Part shown: in pieces, positions 32,634 through 40,075 of the stretch
Layout of the letters: each line of letters begins with the position of its first letter
How positions within the stretch are numbered: position 1 is the first letter of the stretch
Assembly (NCBI RefSeq): GCF_900188445.1
Contig: NZ_FZOR01000061.1
Coordinates: 1 to 40,884, forward strand
Direction: 5' to 3'
DNA from: Actinomadura meyerae
GTDB taxonomy: Bacteria; Actinomycetota; Actinomycetes; Streptosporangiales; Streptosporangiaceae
DNA length: 40,884 bases
Program-made: the position numbers and the translations under genes
Notes under the pieces: generated by a model
The model's database searches: none
What the model was told of the DNA's origin: nothing
Seen by the model: the letters and a program-made list of their open reading frames with translations, nothing else

Positions 32634-32737
32634 CGTCCGGCCGCGGCTCAGCGCAGGGCGACGAAGGCGGCGAGTGCCAGATGGCGCGCGGAGCCGGTTC
32701 GTCTGCCCCTCGGCCCGGGTCACCGCCGACCGGCTCC

Positions 32738-32836
32738 GCGCTCGTCAACGGCTCCTACGTGTTGGACGAGGCCGCCCGGACCCACCGCGGCCTCGCCGGC
32801 CGCACCACCATCGGCGAGCTCCCGCTCTCCCTCTGA
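32738..32836 (+). pseudogene. Possible C-terminal remnant of a zinc-type alcohol dehydrogenase/quinone oxidoreductase
   Basis: The frame ending TGA 32836 reads ALVNGSYVLDEAARTHRGLA, then GRTTIGELPLSL. The pattern L-x-E-A-x-x-A/T-H-R-x-L-x-x-R-x-T-x-G-x-L matches the final strand-helix-strand of medium-chain dehydrogenases. No catalytic domain precedes it. The assignment is from a short stretch only. Confidence 0.35.
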
Positions 32837-32872
32837 CGGCCGCGGCCCTCCCGGCTCGTACGGCTCTCGGGA

Positions 32873-33061
32873 TCAGGAGAAGTCGTCCCTCGAGAGGCCC
32901 TTCTCCGACATCTTGTCGGCGAGTGCGGCGCCCATCTCGGTACGCGTATCAGGACGCGGCTTCGGCTCCTGGTCGGGGTCGCGGTCGGGATCGTCACCGG
33001 GCTTCATCACGACCTGATCGGTATCGTCGGTCTTCGGCGCGTTCTCTTCAGGCGTGGTCAT
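32873..33061 (-). CDS. Small acidic hypothetical protein
   Basis: 62 residues, very rich in Asp, Glu and Pro, with no hydrophobic core until the end (MGAALADKMSEKGLSRDDFS). ATG 33061 has GAGGA 5 nt upstream. The same frame is open further upstream to 33367, but that part has no matching ribosome site and would cross a CstR operator. No family is recognised. It is divergent from the persulfide operon. Confidence 0.5.
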   Translation of the reverse strand: MTTPEENAPKTDDTDQVVMKPGDDPDRDPDQEPKPRPDTRTEMGAALADKMSEKGLSRDDFS

Positions 33062-33331
33062 TCCGTTCCTCGTGTTCGGATGAGTCGCCGGGTTCTCCGG
33101 CCATTGCGCTACGGCTACCCGGGCACGCCCGGCTCTAACTCCCCTGGCCAGGGCGCCGATGCGCACCATCGAGACCAACTGCACGCTGGAGCGGTACAGG
33201 TCCTCCTGCGGGGGGGTCAGGGTGACGCGGCCTTCGACGACGTCGCCTTTCCGCGTGTCGCGCTCATCGCGGCGGCCGGTGACCGGGAGTACCCGGACGC
33301 GGTCGCGGAGGCAGAGCCTCCGGGATCCGGG

Positions 33332-33347
33332 ATACCCCCAGGGGTAT
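33332..33347. promoter_or_regulatory. CstR/CsoR-type operator 1
   Basis: ATACCCC-CA-GGGGTAT is a perfect palindrome of the G-tract type bound by CsoR/CstR tetramers. It lies 117 bp before the rhodanese start, and a CstR gene ends this operon. Confidence 0.8.
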
Positions 33348-33384
33348 TTGCCGTGTCGCGCCTCCATCGGTTACCGTGAGCCAC

Positions 33385-33400
33385 ATACCCCCCGGGGTAT
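33385..33400. promoter_or_regulatory. CstR/CsoR-type operator 2
   Basis: ATACCCC-CC-GGGGTAT is identical to operator 1 except at one central base, with centres 53 bp apart (about five helical turns). It overlaps the probable -10 (TATATG, 33398-33403), so binding would block transcription of the downstream operon. Confidence 0.82.
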
Positions 33401-33448
33401 ATGCCCGGCCTGCCGGCCGTGCATCCCGTACCGAGTTCGGAGAGGCCG

Positions 33449-34036
33449 ATGAACGACACGCCCACGCGACTGGACGCCGCGAGCCTGCGAGCACGGCTGG
33501 ACGGTCCCGCTCCGCCCCGCCTGCTCGACGTCCGGACGCCGGGCGAGTTCGCCGCGGCCCACATCCCCGGCTCCTACAACGTGCCGCTCGACATGCTCCG
33601 GGAGCACCGCGACGAACTGTCCCGGCACCTGGACGAGGACATCGTGCTGATCTGCCGCTCCGGCGTCCGCGCCGGGCAGGCGGAGCGGGCGCTGGCCGCA
33701 GCGGGCCTGCGCAACACCCGCGTGCTGGACGGCGGGATCACGGCCTGGGAGGCGGCCGGCGCACCCCTCAACCGGGACGGGCGCGACCGCTGGGATCTGG
33801 AGCGCCAGGTCCGGCTCGTCGCCGGGACGATCGTGCTGGTGGCCGTGGTGAGCAGCGTGGCCGTGCCCGGACTGAAGTGGGTGGCGGCCGCCATCGGCGC
33901 GGGCCTGACCTTCGCGGCGCTCACCAACACCTGCGCGATGGGGATGCTGCTGGCGAAGCTCCCCTACAACCGCGGTGCGAGCTGCGATCTCCGTACGATC
34001 ACCGCCCGGTTGGCGAACGGCGAGCGATCGGCATGA
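33449..34036 (+). CDS. Membrane rhodanese (YgaP-like, with DUF2892 tail)
   Basis: 195 residues. Residues 1-110 form a rhodanese domain with LLDVRTPGEFAAAHIPGSYNV and the active-site loop ICRSGVRAGQ, Cys69 being the persulfide carrier. The C-terminal ~75 residues contain two hydrophobic helices with TNTCAMGMLLAKLPYNR, the DUF2892 pattern of E. coli YgaP. It should move sulfane sulfur at the inner face of the membrane. GGAGAGG lies just before ATG 33449. It is first in the CstR-controlled operon, and its stop overlaps the next start (ATGA, 34033-34036). Confidence 0.9.
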   Translation: MNDTPTRLDAASLRARLDGPAPPRLLDVRTPGEFAAAHIPGSYNVPLDMLREHRDELSRHLDEDIVLICRSGVRAGQAERALAAAGLRNTRVLDGGITAWEAAGAPLNRDGRDRWDLERQVRLVAGTIVLVAVVSSVAVPGLKWVAAAIGAGLTFAALTNTCAMGMLLAKLPYNRGASCDLRTITARLANGERSA

Positions 34037-36315
34037 CCCTCGTCCTCACACTCGCCGCGGCCGTGCTGATCGGGGTCACACTCGGGGTGTTCGGCGGGGG
34101 CGGTTCCATCCTCACCACCCCGGCGCTGATGTACCTGGCCGGCGTCGACGCCAAGCAGGCGATCGCCATGTCGCTGTTCGTCGTGGGCGTGACGAGTGTG
34201 GTGGGGGCCGTCCCGCACGCGCGGGCCGGCCGGATCCGGTGGCGCACCGGCCTCTTGTTCGGCGCGGCGGGCATGGCCGGAGCCTATGCCGGAGGCAGGC
34301 TCGCCGCGTTCGTCCCCGCGCACGTGCTGCTGATCGCCTTCGGGATCATGATGACCGCCACGGCCGGCGCGATGCTCCGCGGCCGCGAGGAGTTCGAGCC
34401 AGGTCACCGCGCCGGGAACAGGGCGGCCGGCAGGATCATGCTGGAGGGCGCGTCCGTCGGCCTGGTCACCGGCCTGGTCGGCGCGGGCGGCGGCTTCCTG
34501 GTGGTGCCCGCCCTCGCCCTGCTCGGCGGACTGCCGATGCCGGTCGCCGTCGGCACCTCCCTGCTGGTCATCGCGATGAAGTCCTTCGCGGGGCTCGCGG
34601 GCCACCTGCAGAGCGTGCAGATCGACTGGACGCTCGCCCTCCCGGTCGCCGCGCTCGCCGCCGCCGGAGGGGTACTGGGCTCCCGGCTCGCCGGAAAGGT
34701 CGCCCCTGAGCGGCTGCGTACGGGCTTCGGCTGGTTCGTCCTCGTGATGTCCGTGTTCGTGATCGCGCGGGAGCTGCCCGCGCAGGCGCGCCCGATCTTC
34801 CTTGCGGCCGTGTCCCTCGCCGCCCTCGCCGGGGCGATCACCTTGACCGTCCGGCGGTCCCGGCACGGGACCGCCGCCCTCCCCGCCCTCGTTCCCCGGA
34901 AGGAGACCGAAGCCATGCAGTCCCCGATGTACTTCGCGCAGCACTACCTGGAATGCCTGTCCCAGGCGTCCTACCTGATCGGCGACAGGCGGACCGGACG
35001 CGCCGTCGTCGTCGATCCGCGCCGGGACGTCTCCGAGTACCTCGACGACGCCGCGGCCAACGGCCTGCGCATCGAGGGAGTGATCAACACCCACTTCCAC
35101 GCGGACTTCGTCTCCGGCCACCTCGAACTGGCCGCCCGCACCGGGGCGTGGATCGGCTACGGCGCGCGCGCCGAGGCGGAGTTCCCGATCCGGAAGCTGC
35201 GCGACCGCGAGCGCATCGGCCTCGGCGAGGTCACCCTGGAGATCATGGAGACCCCGGGGCACACTCCCGAATCGATCAGCGTCCTGGTCTTCGAGCACCC
35301 CGGCGACGGCACGCCCTACGGCGTCCTGACGGGGGACGCCCTGTTCATCGGCGACGTCGGCCGCCCGGACCTGCTGGCCTCCTTCGGCGTCGGCGCCGAC
35401 GAGCTCGGCAGGATGCTCTACGACACCGTCCAGCACAAGCTGATGGCGCTGCCCGACCAGACGAGGCTCTTCCCCGCGCACGGGGCCGGATCGGCCTGCG
35501 GCAAGAACCTGTCGACCGAGCTCCAGTCCACCATCGGCGCGCAACGGCTGAGCAACTACGCCTGCGTGCCCATGGGCGAGCGGGAGTTCCTCGACATCGT
35601 CACCGAGGGCCAGCCTCCCGCCCCGGGCTACTTCGGGTACGACGCGCTCCTCAACCGCAAGGAGCGGGAGCTGCTGAAGGTGGAGGAGCACCTGCGGGAA
35701 CTGCCGCTCGGCGACGTCCTGGCGCGCCGCGACGCCGGCGCGGTCGTCGTCGACGCCCGCGACCCGCAGGAGTTCGCCGCCGGGCACCTCGCCGGCTCGC
35801 TCAACGTCCCCGCCGACGGCCGGTTCGCCGAGCAGGCGGGCATGCTCATCGAACCCGGGCGGGAGATCGTCGTGATCGCCCCCGACGGCCGCGCGGAGGA
35901 GATCATCGTCCGCCTCGCCCGGATCGGCCTGGACACGGCGGCGGGCTTCCTGGCGGATCCCGAGGACGCCTTCACCCGGGCGCCCGAGGGCGACATCGCC
36001 CGGGCCGAGCGGATCACCTTCGCCGAGCTGCGCGACGAGCTCGGCGGTGCCGAGCCGCCGCTGGTCATCGACGTCCGCAACGCCGGTGAACTGGCGGCCG
36101 GCACCATCGAGGGAGCGGTCAACATCCCGCTGGCCGAGCTGCCCGGCCGCCTGGACGCCGTCCCGGCCGCCCGGCGGATCGTCGTCCACTGCGCGGGCGG
36201 TGCCCGCTCCTCGGCCGCCGCGAGCCTGCTGCGCCGGGCCGGCCGCACCCGGGTGGCCGACCTGCTCGGCGGCTACGGCGCCTGGGCCGCCGCCCACGCC
36301 CCGACCGAGACCTGA
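34033..36315 (+). CDS. TauE/SafE (TSUP) permease fused in frame to CstB-like persulfide dioxygenase-rhodanese
   Basis: 760 codons with no stop between two normally separate proteins. Residues 1-285 are a TSUP-family transporter with eight hydrophobic segments (VFGGGGSILTTPAL near TM1 and VGAGGGFLVVPALALLGG at the mid-repeat), which would export sulfite or related anions. A linker (about 280-294) leads directly into the metallo-beta-lactamase/rhodanese protein. A good ribosome site (AAGGAG) and ATG at 34915 lie at the junction, so a separate soluble enzyme can also be made. Either this is a true fusion that docks the enzyme on the permease, or the permease stop was lost. A single-base sequencing error could also remove a stop codon. 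The order permease-dioxygenase matches sulfite production followed by export. Confidence 0.75.
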   Translation: MTLVLTLAAAVLIGVTLGVFGGGGSILTTPALMYLAGVDAKQAIAMSLFVVGVTSVVGAVPHARAGRIRWRTGLLFGAAGMAGAYAGGRLAAFVPAHVLLIAFGIMMTATAGAMLRGREEFEPGHRAGNRAAGRIMLEGASVGLVTGLVGAGGGFLVVPALALLGGLPMPVAVGTSLLVIAMKSFAGLAGHLQSVQIDWTLALPVAALAAAGGVLGSRLAGKVAPERLRTGFGWFVLVMSVFVIARELPAQARPIFLAAVSLAALAGAITLTVRRSRHGTAALPALVPRKETEAMQSPMYFAQHYLECLSQASYLIGDRRTGRAVVVDPRRDVSEYLDDAAANGLRIEGVINTHFHADFVSGHLELAARTGAWIGYGARAEAEFPIRKLRDRERIGLGEVTLEIMETPGHTPESISVLVFEHPGDGTPYGVLTGDALFIGDVGRPDLLASFGVGADELGRMLYDTVQHKLMALPDQTRLFPAHGAGSACGKNLSTELQSTIGAQRLSNYACVPMGEREFLDIVTEGQPPAPGYFGYDALLNRKERELLKVEEHLRELPLGDVLARRDAGAVVVDARDPQEFAAGHLAGSLNVPADGRFAEQAGMLIEPGREIVVIAPDGRAEEIIVRLARIGLDTAAGFLADPEDAFTRAPEGDIARAERITFAELRDELGGAEPPLVIDVRNAGELAAGTIEGAVNIPLAELPGRLDAVPAARRIVVHCAGGARSSAAASLLRRAGRTRVADLLGGYGAWAAAHAPTET
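34915..36315 (+). CDS. CstB-like persulfide dioxygenase/rhodanese (internal start, likely separate product)
   Basis: 466 residues if started at the ATG with AAGGAG 9 nt upstream. Residues 1-235 form an ETHE1-like metallo-beta-lactamase with the iron site HFHADFVSGH (His60, His62, Asp64, His69) and GDVGRPDLL, which oxidise persulfides to sulfite. Residues ~255-345 are a rhodanese fold whose loop (VIAPDGRAEE) lacks the Cys. Residues ~360-465 are an active rhodanese with Cys426 in VHCAGGARSS. MBL, pseudo-rhodanese, rhodanese is the exact order of Staphylococcus aureus CstB. It shares its frame with the upstream permease. Confidence 0.85.
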   Translation: MQSPMYFAQHYLECLSQASYLIGDRRTGRAVVVDPRRDVSEYLDDAAANGLRIEGVINTHFHADFVSGHLELAARTGAWIGYGARAEAEFPIRKLRDRERIGLGEVTLEIMETPGHTPESISVLVFEHPGDGTPYGVLTGDALFIGDVGRPDLLASFGVGADELGRMLYDTVQHKLMALPDQTRLFPAHGAGSACGKNLSTELQSTIGAQRLSNYACVPMGEREFLDIVTEGQPPAPGYFGYDALLNRKERELLKVEEHLRELPLGDVLARRDAGAVVVDARDPQEFAAGHLAGSLNVPADGRFAEQAGMLIEPGREIVVIAPDGRAEEIIVRLARIGLDTAAGFLADPEDAFTRAPEGDIARAERITFAELRDELGGAEPPLVIDVRNAGELAAGTIEGAVNIPLAELPGRLDAVPAARRIVVHCAGGARSSAAASLLRRAGRTRVADLLGGYGAWAAAHAPTET

Positions 36316-36318
36316 CGG

Positions 36319-36334
36319 GTACCCTGGCGGGTAT
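36319..36334. promoter_or_regulatory. Imperfect CstR-type operator before cstR
   Basis: GTACCCTGGCGGGTAT matches the ATACCCC-NN-GGGGTAT pattern with both arms shortened. It lies between the dioxygenase stop and the regulator start, suggesting a second, weaker point of autoregulation. Confidence 0.5.
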
Positions 36335-36346
36335 GAGGAGGACGAC

Positions 36347-36616
36347 GTGAGATTCGAGGCGGACACGCTGGCCGACGTCCTCGTGCGCCTGCGGCGTGCG
36401 CAGGGGCAGCTCGCCGGGGTCATCCAGATGATCGAGAACGAGCGGGACTGCAAGGACGTGATCACCCAGCTGGCGGCGGTCTCCCGGGCGCTGGACCGCG
36501 CCGGGTTCAAGATCATCGCGACCGGGCTGGAGCAGTGCGTCAAGGACGGCGCGGACCCCGAGCAGGCCCGGCTCGACCTCGCCCAGCTGGAGAAGCTCTT
36601 CCTGAGCCTCGCCTGA
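36347..36616 (+). CDS. cstR: CstR-type persulfide-sensing repressor (CsoR/RcnR family)
   Basis: 89 residues, all helical, DUF156 family (LRRAQGQLAGVIQMIENERD). Cys35 and Cys64 are the conserved pair. Copper-sensing CsoR has His four residues before the second Cys, but here that position is Gly60, so it fits the Cys/Cys CstR subtype that forms di- to tetrasulfide bridges with persulfides. When oxidised it should leave the palindromes at 33332 and 33385 and induce the operon it ends. GTG 36347 has AGGAGG about 6 nt upstream. Confidence 0.88.
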   Translation: MRFEADTLADVLVRLRRAQGQLAGVIQMIENERDCKDVITQLAAVSRALDRAGFKIIATGLEQCVKDGADPEQARLDLAQLEKLFLSLA

Positions 36617-36649
36617 TCCGGCCGGGCTCGCGGGAGGCCCCGCGGGACG

Positions 36650-37024
36650 TCACGTCGACCAGATCTCCAGGGCGAGCAGGTCGCGCATCGACACCATGCC
36701 GACCACGCGGCCGTCGTCCTGGACGGGCAGGTGGCGGATGCCCTCGTCCAGCATCCGGCGCGCCACCTCGCGCGCGTCCTCGTCCAGCCCGGCGGTCCTG
36801 ATCCGCTTCGACGCGTACTCGGCGGCCGGGCGCGAGCCGGGTTCGGGCGAGGTCGCCAGCGCCGCGACCAGGTCGCGCTCGGTGATGATCCCGAGCACCT
36901 CCTCGCCGTCGAGGACCGCCAGGGCGCCGACCTCGTTGTCCTTCATCCATCGCGCCACGTCGACCAGCCGCTCATCGGCGCGGCAGCCGTAGATCAGCGG
37001 CCGGTACACATTGCTGACCCGCAT
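36650..37024 (-). CDS. CBS-domain pair protein (Hrp1-like)
   Basis: 124 residues made of two CBS motifs: V..WMKDNEVGALAVLDGEEVLGIITERDLV and ARRMLDEGIRHLPVQDDGRVVGMVSMRDLLAL. Such stand-alone pairs bind adenosine nucleotides; Mycobacterium tuberculosis Hrp1 is a hypoxia-induced example. GGAGGGG precedes ATG 37024. It is convergent with cstR and lies at the edge of the stress/dormancy-like gene group. Confidence 0.85.
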   Translation of the reverse strand: MRVSNVYRPLIYGCRADERLVDVARWMKDNEVGALAVLDGEEVLGIITERDLVAALATSPEPGSRPAAEYASKRIRTAGLDEDAREVARRMLDEGIRHLPVQDDGRVVGMVSMRDLLALEIWST

Positions 37025-37129
37025 CTTCCCCTCCAAGGATTGATTGATTTCAGCCCGCTTCGGCCGCGCTGCGGACGGCCGGGCCCCGCCCGTCCTCCCC
37101 CATCCGCCTGGACGCCGCGGGCATGGCGG

Positions 37130-37789
37130 TCACGAGGCGGCCGGACGGTCCGGGCCCGGCGCCTGCAGGACGCGGTCGATCAGCAGGTGCAGGTGGGAGC
37201 GGAACCGTGCGATCTCCGGCGGGGTCAGGCTGTCGCGGTGGCCGTGCGGCAGCGAGGTGGTACCCCGCCACGGCGTGGGCCGGTCTCCGTGGTTGGGCAC
37301 GCCATAGGTGACGAACCCGGTCGTCGCCCACACCAGGGTCCACAGCATGTAATCGATGTCGACGCCCAGGGACGCCAGTGGACGCATGGCGTCGGCGACC
37401 AAGTCGGTCAGCGGCCGCTCGTACGCGGACTCCAGGTCGGCGCTACCGGCCGCGTCCCCCACCCACCGGTGCAGCCACAGCCGCGCCACCTGGGGGTGGG
37501 CCAGATGGAAGTCCAGGTAGGTGTCGGCCAGGGCGTGGAGCCCCTCCTTCGTCAGGCGCACGGACTCCACCGCGTCCTCGAGCATCGCCTGCTCGAGGAG
37601 GTGCGCGCGCCGCATCACCTCGTGGTACAGCTCCAGGGTGCCGCCGGTCTTCTCCAGCAGCGTGGCGGTGTCCACCCCCGCGGCCTCGGCGATCATGACG
37701 CCATTGGTGCCGTCGAAACCGAGGTCGGCGAACAACCGGGTCGCGACCTGAATGATCCGCTCTCGCTCGGAGCCGGCACCTGCGTTCAT
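37130..37789 (-). CDS. TetR-family transcriptional regulator
   Basis: 219 residues. The N-terminal HTH is IIQVATRLFADLGFDGTNGVMIAEAAGVDTATL-like (split across about 10-45). The usual YYHF/YF segment after the HTH is replaced by LLEKTGGTLELYHEV. The C-terminal domain is helical with HPQVARLWLHRW. ATG 37789 has a weak ribosome site. Target and ligand are unknown. It lies between the CBS gene and the CoA-binding gene, all on the same strand with about 65-105 bp gaps. Confidence 0.83.
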   Translation of the reverse strand: MNAGAGSERERIIQVATRLFADLGFDGTNGVMIAEAAGVDTATLLEKTGGTLELYHEVMRRAHLLEQAMLEDAVESVRLTKEGLHALADTYLDFHLAHPQVARLWLHRWVGDAAGSADLESAYERPLTDLVADAMRPLASLGVDIDYMLWTLVWATTGFVTYGVPNHGDRPTPWRGTTSLPHGHRDSLTPPEIARFRSHLHLLIDRVLQAPGPDRPAAS

Positions 37790-37855
37790 ACCGACGCCCT
37801 ATACCCGCCAGTCTCGGCACTGCACTCCCGGCGGGGCGCCGGACGCCGCGTCCGG

Positions 37856-38383
37856 TCAGATGCCGGTGCCGGCGATGCCCAGGCGGTTCGGCTCGACGAG
37901 CCGCATCCCGTGCTCCCGGCAGGCCGCCAGCAGCGCGCGCCGCCGGTCGGCGGTCAATCCGGAACCGACCACCATCAGGGCGGGGATCCCGGACCGCCCG
38001 CACGCCGCCGCCACACCGGGCACGGCGTACGCCGGAACGGCGATCACGGCGAGGTCGGGTACCTCGGGCAGGTCGGCGAGCGTCGCGACGCACGGCGCGC
38101 CGTGCAGGTCGTCCCCCGCGCAATGCGGGTTCACGGCGTGCACGGCGCCCTTGAAGCCGCTCGCGATGAGGTGCCGCAGCAGTTCGGCGCCGACCGTCCC
38201 GGCCCGCCGCGAAGCCCCGATGACAGCCACTGACCTGGGCCGCGTCACCGGTCCCGGGCTCGCCACGTCCGTTGGCCGCTCGCGGTCCGCGTCCATATCC
38301 GCCGGGCCGAGCCGCCCGATCCCGGCATGCGCGCCGCCGGTCGGGAGCGCGAACGCCCGGTCGCCGGAAAGCCGCTCCGTCAT
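37856..38383 (-). CDS. Stand-alone CoA-binding (ADP-forming acyl-CoA synthetase-like) domain
   Basis: 175 residues. After a ~45-residue poorly conserved start lies a CoA-binding Rossmann domain: RSVAVIGASRRAGTVGAELL, AVHAVNP, DLAVIAVPA and MVVGSGL. The product stops at MRLVEPNRLGIAGTGI, where full-length NDP-forming acyl-CoA synthetases continue into the succinyl-CoA ligase-like and ATP-grasp domains. It is therefore either a truncated enzyme or a free CoA-binding module. A DosR-box-like palindrome lies 56 bp upstream. ATG 38383 has TGGGGAC just upstream; starts further 5' exist but would cross the box. Confidence 0.7.
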   Translation of the reverse strand: MTERLSGDRAFALPTGGAHAGIGRLGPADMDADRERPTDVASPGPVTRPRSVAVIGASRRAGTVGAELLRHLIASGFKGAVHAVNPHCAGDDLHGAPCVATLADLPEVPDLAVIAVPAYAVPGVAAACGRSGIPALMVVGSGLTADRRRALLAACREHGMRLVEPNRLGIAGTGI

Positions 38384-38438
38384 GTCCCCAGCATCCGGCC
38401 GAAAGCCCCCGCCGATCACCGGTCCAAGGTCACCCGCG

Positions 38439-38458
38439 GCCGGGACCATGGTCCTGAA
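38439..38458. promoter_or_regulatory. DosR/DevR-box-like palindrome
   Basis: The core GGGACCATGGTCC contains the perfect palindrome GGACCATGGTCC and is followed by TGAA. Against the mycobacterial DosR consensus TTSGGGACTWWAGTCCCSAA it agrees at most positions, including GGGAC, WW, GTCC and the final SAA. It sits upstream of the CoA-binding gene, in the same group as a DevR-type regulator. Confidence 0.5.
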
Positions 38459-38516
38459 ACGCCTGTACCGCGCACCGGCGACCCCGCTCCCGCGAACACG
38501 TCGGGGGAGTCGGCGA

Positions 38517-39395
38517 CTAATCCTCGGGGTCCCGAGGTGCGTGGACGACCGCGACCGCGCAGGGCGCGTACTGCAGCATGGCCTGGCTGACCGAGCCGAG
38601 CAGGAGGCCGCGGAAGCCGCCCAGTCCCCGAGAGCCGACGACGAGGAGGCGTGCGCCCTGCGCGGCGTCCAGCAGCACGTCGCGCGGCTGGCCGACCCTG
38701 ACCTCGGCCTGCGCGTCCACGCCCGGGTGAAGGTCCCGCAACGGGGCGGTCATCTGCTGCAGGCGTGTCGTGGCCGCCTCCCGCATGCCGTCCTCGTCGA
38801 CCAGCGGCGGGAGGTCCGTCACCGGTACCGACTCCCAGGCCGCCACCGCGTGCAGCGACAGCCCGTGCAGTTCGGCCTCGTCGAACGCCATCGACAGCGC
38901 CGCCCGGGATGCCGGTGAACCGTCCACGCCGACCACGGCACGGCCCGGCCGCGCCTCCGCCTGCCCGTCCGGGGCCTCCCGGGCGATGACCACGGGGCAT
39001 GAGGCGTGCGCGGCCACCTGAGCGCTCACCGAACCGAGCACCAGGCCGGCGAACCCGCCGAGCCCCCGCGGCCCCAGCACGATCAGGGCGGCGGTCTTGC
39101 CCGCCTCGAGCAGGATCGCGGACGGCCGCCCGCACTCGAGGATCCCCTCCACCGGCACGTCGGGCGCCTGCTTGCGGACGTGCTCGATGCCGCCGTCCAG
39201 GGTCTGCTGCGCCACAGACCCCAGGTCCACCATCGGCATGGCCATCGAGCCTCCGATGTAGGCCTCCCACGTGTGGATCACGGTCAGCGGCAGGCCCCGT
39301 ACGCGGGCCTCCTCCACCGCCCAGTCCAGGGCGCGGAGGCCGTTCTCCGAACCGTCGTAACCGGCGACGACACCGGTGATCGCCTCTGAGCCCAT
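38517..39395 (-). CDS. Tandem universal stress protein (UspA type)
   Basis: 292 residues, two Usp domains (about 8-140 and 150-290). Each has an N-terminal VVAGYDGS or VVGVDGSPAS strand and an ATP-binding G-2X-G-9X-G(S/T) motif: GPRGLGGFAGLVLGSVS and GSRGLGGFRGLLLGSVS. It probably binds ATP. Tandem Usp proteins of this type are prominent in actinobacterial dormancy regulons. GGGGGAG lies 6 nt before ATG 39395. It is divergent from the PPOX-fold gene, with a DosR-like half-palindromic site between. Confidence 0.92.
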   Translation of the reverse strand: MGSEAITGVVAGYDGSENGLRALDWAVEEARVRGLPLTVIHTWEAYIGGSMAMPMVDLGSVAQQTLDGGIEHVRKQAPDVPVEGILECGRPSAILLEAGKTAALIVLGPRGLGGFAGLVLGSVSAQVAAHASCPVVIAREAPDGQAEARPGRAVVGVDGSPASRAALSMAFDEAELHGLSLHAVAAWESVPVTDLPPLVDEDGMREAATTRLQQMTAPLRDLHPGVDAQAEVRVGQPRDVLLDAAQGARLLVVGSRGLGGFRGLLLGSVSQAMLQYAPCAVAVVHAPRDPED

Positions 39396-39499
39396 GACGT
39401 CTCCCCCACTTCGCACGAACCCATCTGGCTCCTACATCCCCACCTTCCAGAGCTTGAACGTTCCGCCTCACCGAAACAGGCCGAACGACCTCCCACGCG

Positions 39500-39513
39500 G
39501 TGACGAAGGTCCC
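39500..39513. promoter_or_regulatory. DosR-box-like site in the Usp/PPOX intergenic region
   Basis: GTGACGAAGGTCCC agrees with the core GGGACTWWAGTCCC at 11 of 14 positions. It lies 105 bp from the Usp start and 107 bp from the PPOX start, so it could serve either gene. Confidence 0.4.
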
Positions 39514-39619
39514 TGGAGCGGACGTCCGCCCAGGACAACGCTGGCCCATGCGCGGCTTTTTTCTAGGAGATCCGAGTACGAGCGGCAGAGGGGGAACATC
39601 GACGGTGAACGGAGGGCCC

Positions 39620-40072
39620 ATGAGCGATCAACTGCAGCGCCTCGACCCGGCGGCCTGCATGGCGCTGCTCAAGCGGGTCTCCGTCGGCCGGATCGCGTGG
39701 GCCGAGGACGACGGGACCGCCACGGTCCTGCCGGTCAACTTCGCCATCGACGGCGAGACGCTCGTCTTCACCACCGCACCGGGCGCCAAGCTCGATGCCG
39801 TCCGCGGCGGGCGCCCGCTCACCTTCGAGGCCGACGACCTGGAACCGGCGCTCCGGACCGCCTGGAGCGTCCTGGTCACCGGGCGGGCGGAGATCGTCAC
39901 CGACCCGAGCGAGGCCGAGCGCCTCCGGGAACTGCCGCTCACCCCGTGGATCCGCTCCCCCGCGCAGTCCTTCGTGCGGCTGACTCCCCACCACATCAGC
40001 GGACGCCGCATCCCCCTGCACCCCGGCGGAGTCACGACCGAACACGTCGACGCCGCGGACGAACCAATGTGA
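39620..40072 (+). CDS. Pyridoxamine 5'-phosphate oxidase-fold (PPOX) family protein
   Basis: 150 residues. A split-barrel flavin/F420/heme-type fold with LKRVSVGRIAWAEDDGTATVLPVNFAIDGETLVFTT at the N-terminal half (the cysteine-free Pyridox_ox_2-like pattern), AKLDAVRGGRPLTFEADD, and WSVLVTGRAEIVTD. Cofactor and substrate are unknown; actinobacterial members include hypoxia-induced proteins. ATG 39620 follows GGAGGG closely. It ends 3 bp from the convergent cyclic-nucleotide-binding gene. Confidence 0.85.
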   Translation: MSDQLQRLDPAACMALLKRVSVGRIAWAEDDGTATVLPVNFAIDGETLVFTTAPGAKLDAVRGGRPLTFEADDLEPALRTAWSVLVTGRAEIVTDPSEAERLRELPLTPWIRSPAQSFVRLTPHHISGRRIPLHPGGVTTEHVDAADEPM

Positions 40073-40075
40073 CGC

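Larger units (their letters stand above)
32298..32872. other. Intergenic region with remnants and repeats
   Basis: About 575 bp with no intact gene. From left to right: the amidohydrolase promoter region with an AT-rich inverted repeat (32356-32369), a 19-bp tandem repeat (32596-32633), and the tail of a possible alcohol dehydrogenase (32738-32836). Open frames here otherwise give Arg/Pro-rich noise. Confidence 0.5.
33062..33448. other. Intergenic region upstream of the persulfide operon
   Basis: Nearly 390 bp. The right-hand third carries two palindromic CstR-type operators (33332-33347, 33385-33400). TATATG at 33398-33403 overlaps the second operator and may be the -10. The rest shows no structure I can name. 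Confidence 0.5.

Noticed and set aside
32873..33367. A 164-residue version of the small acidic protein
   Set aside because: The longer frame would start 5' of, and read through, a CstR operator. The ribosome site supports the 62-residue start. A real longer protein cannot be fully excluded.
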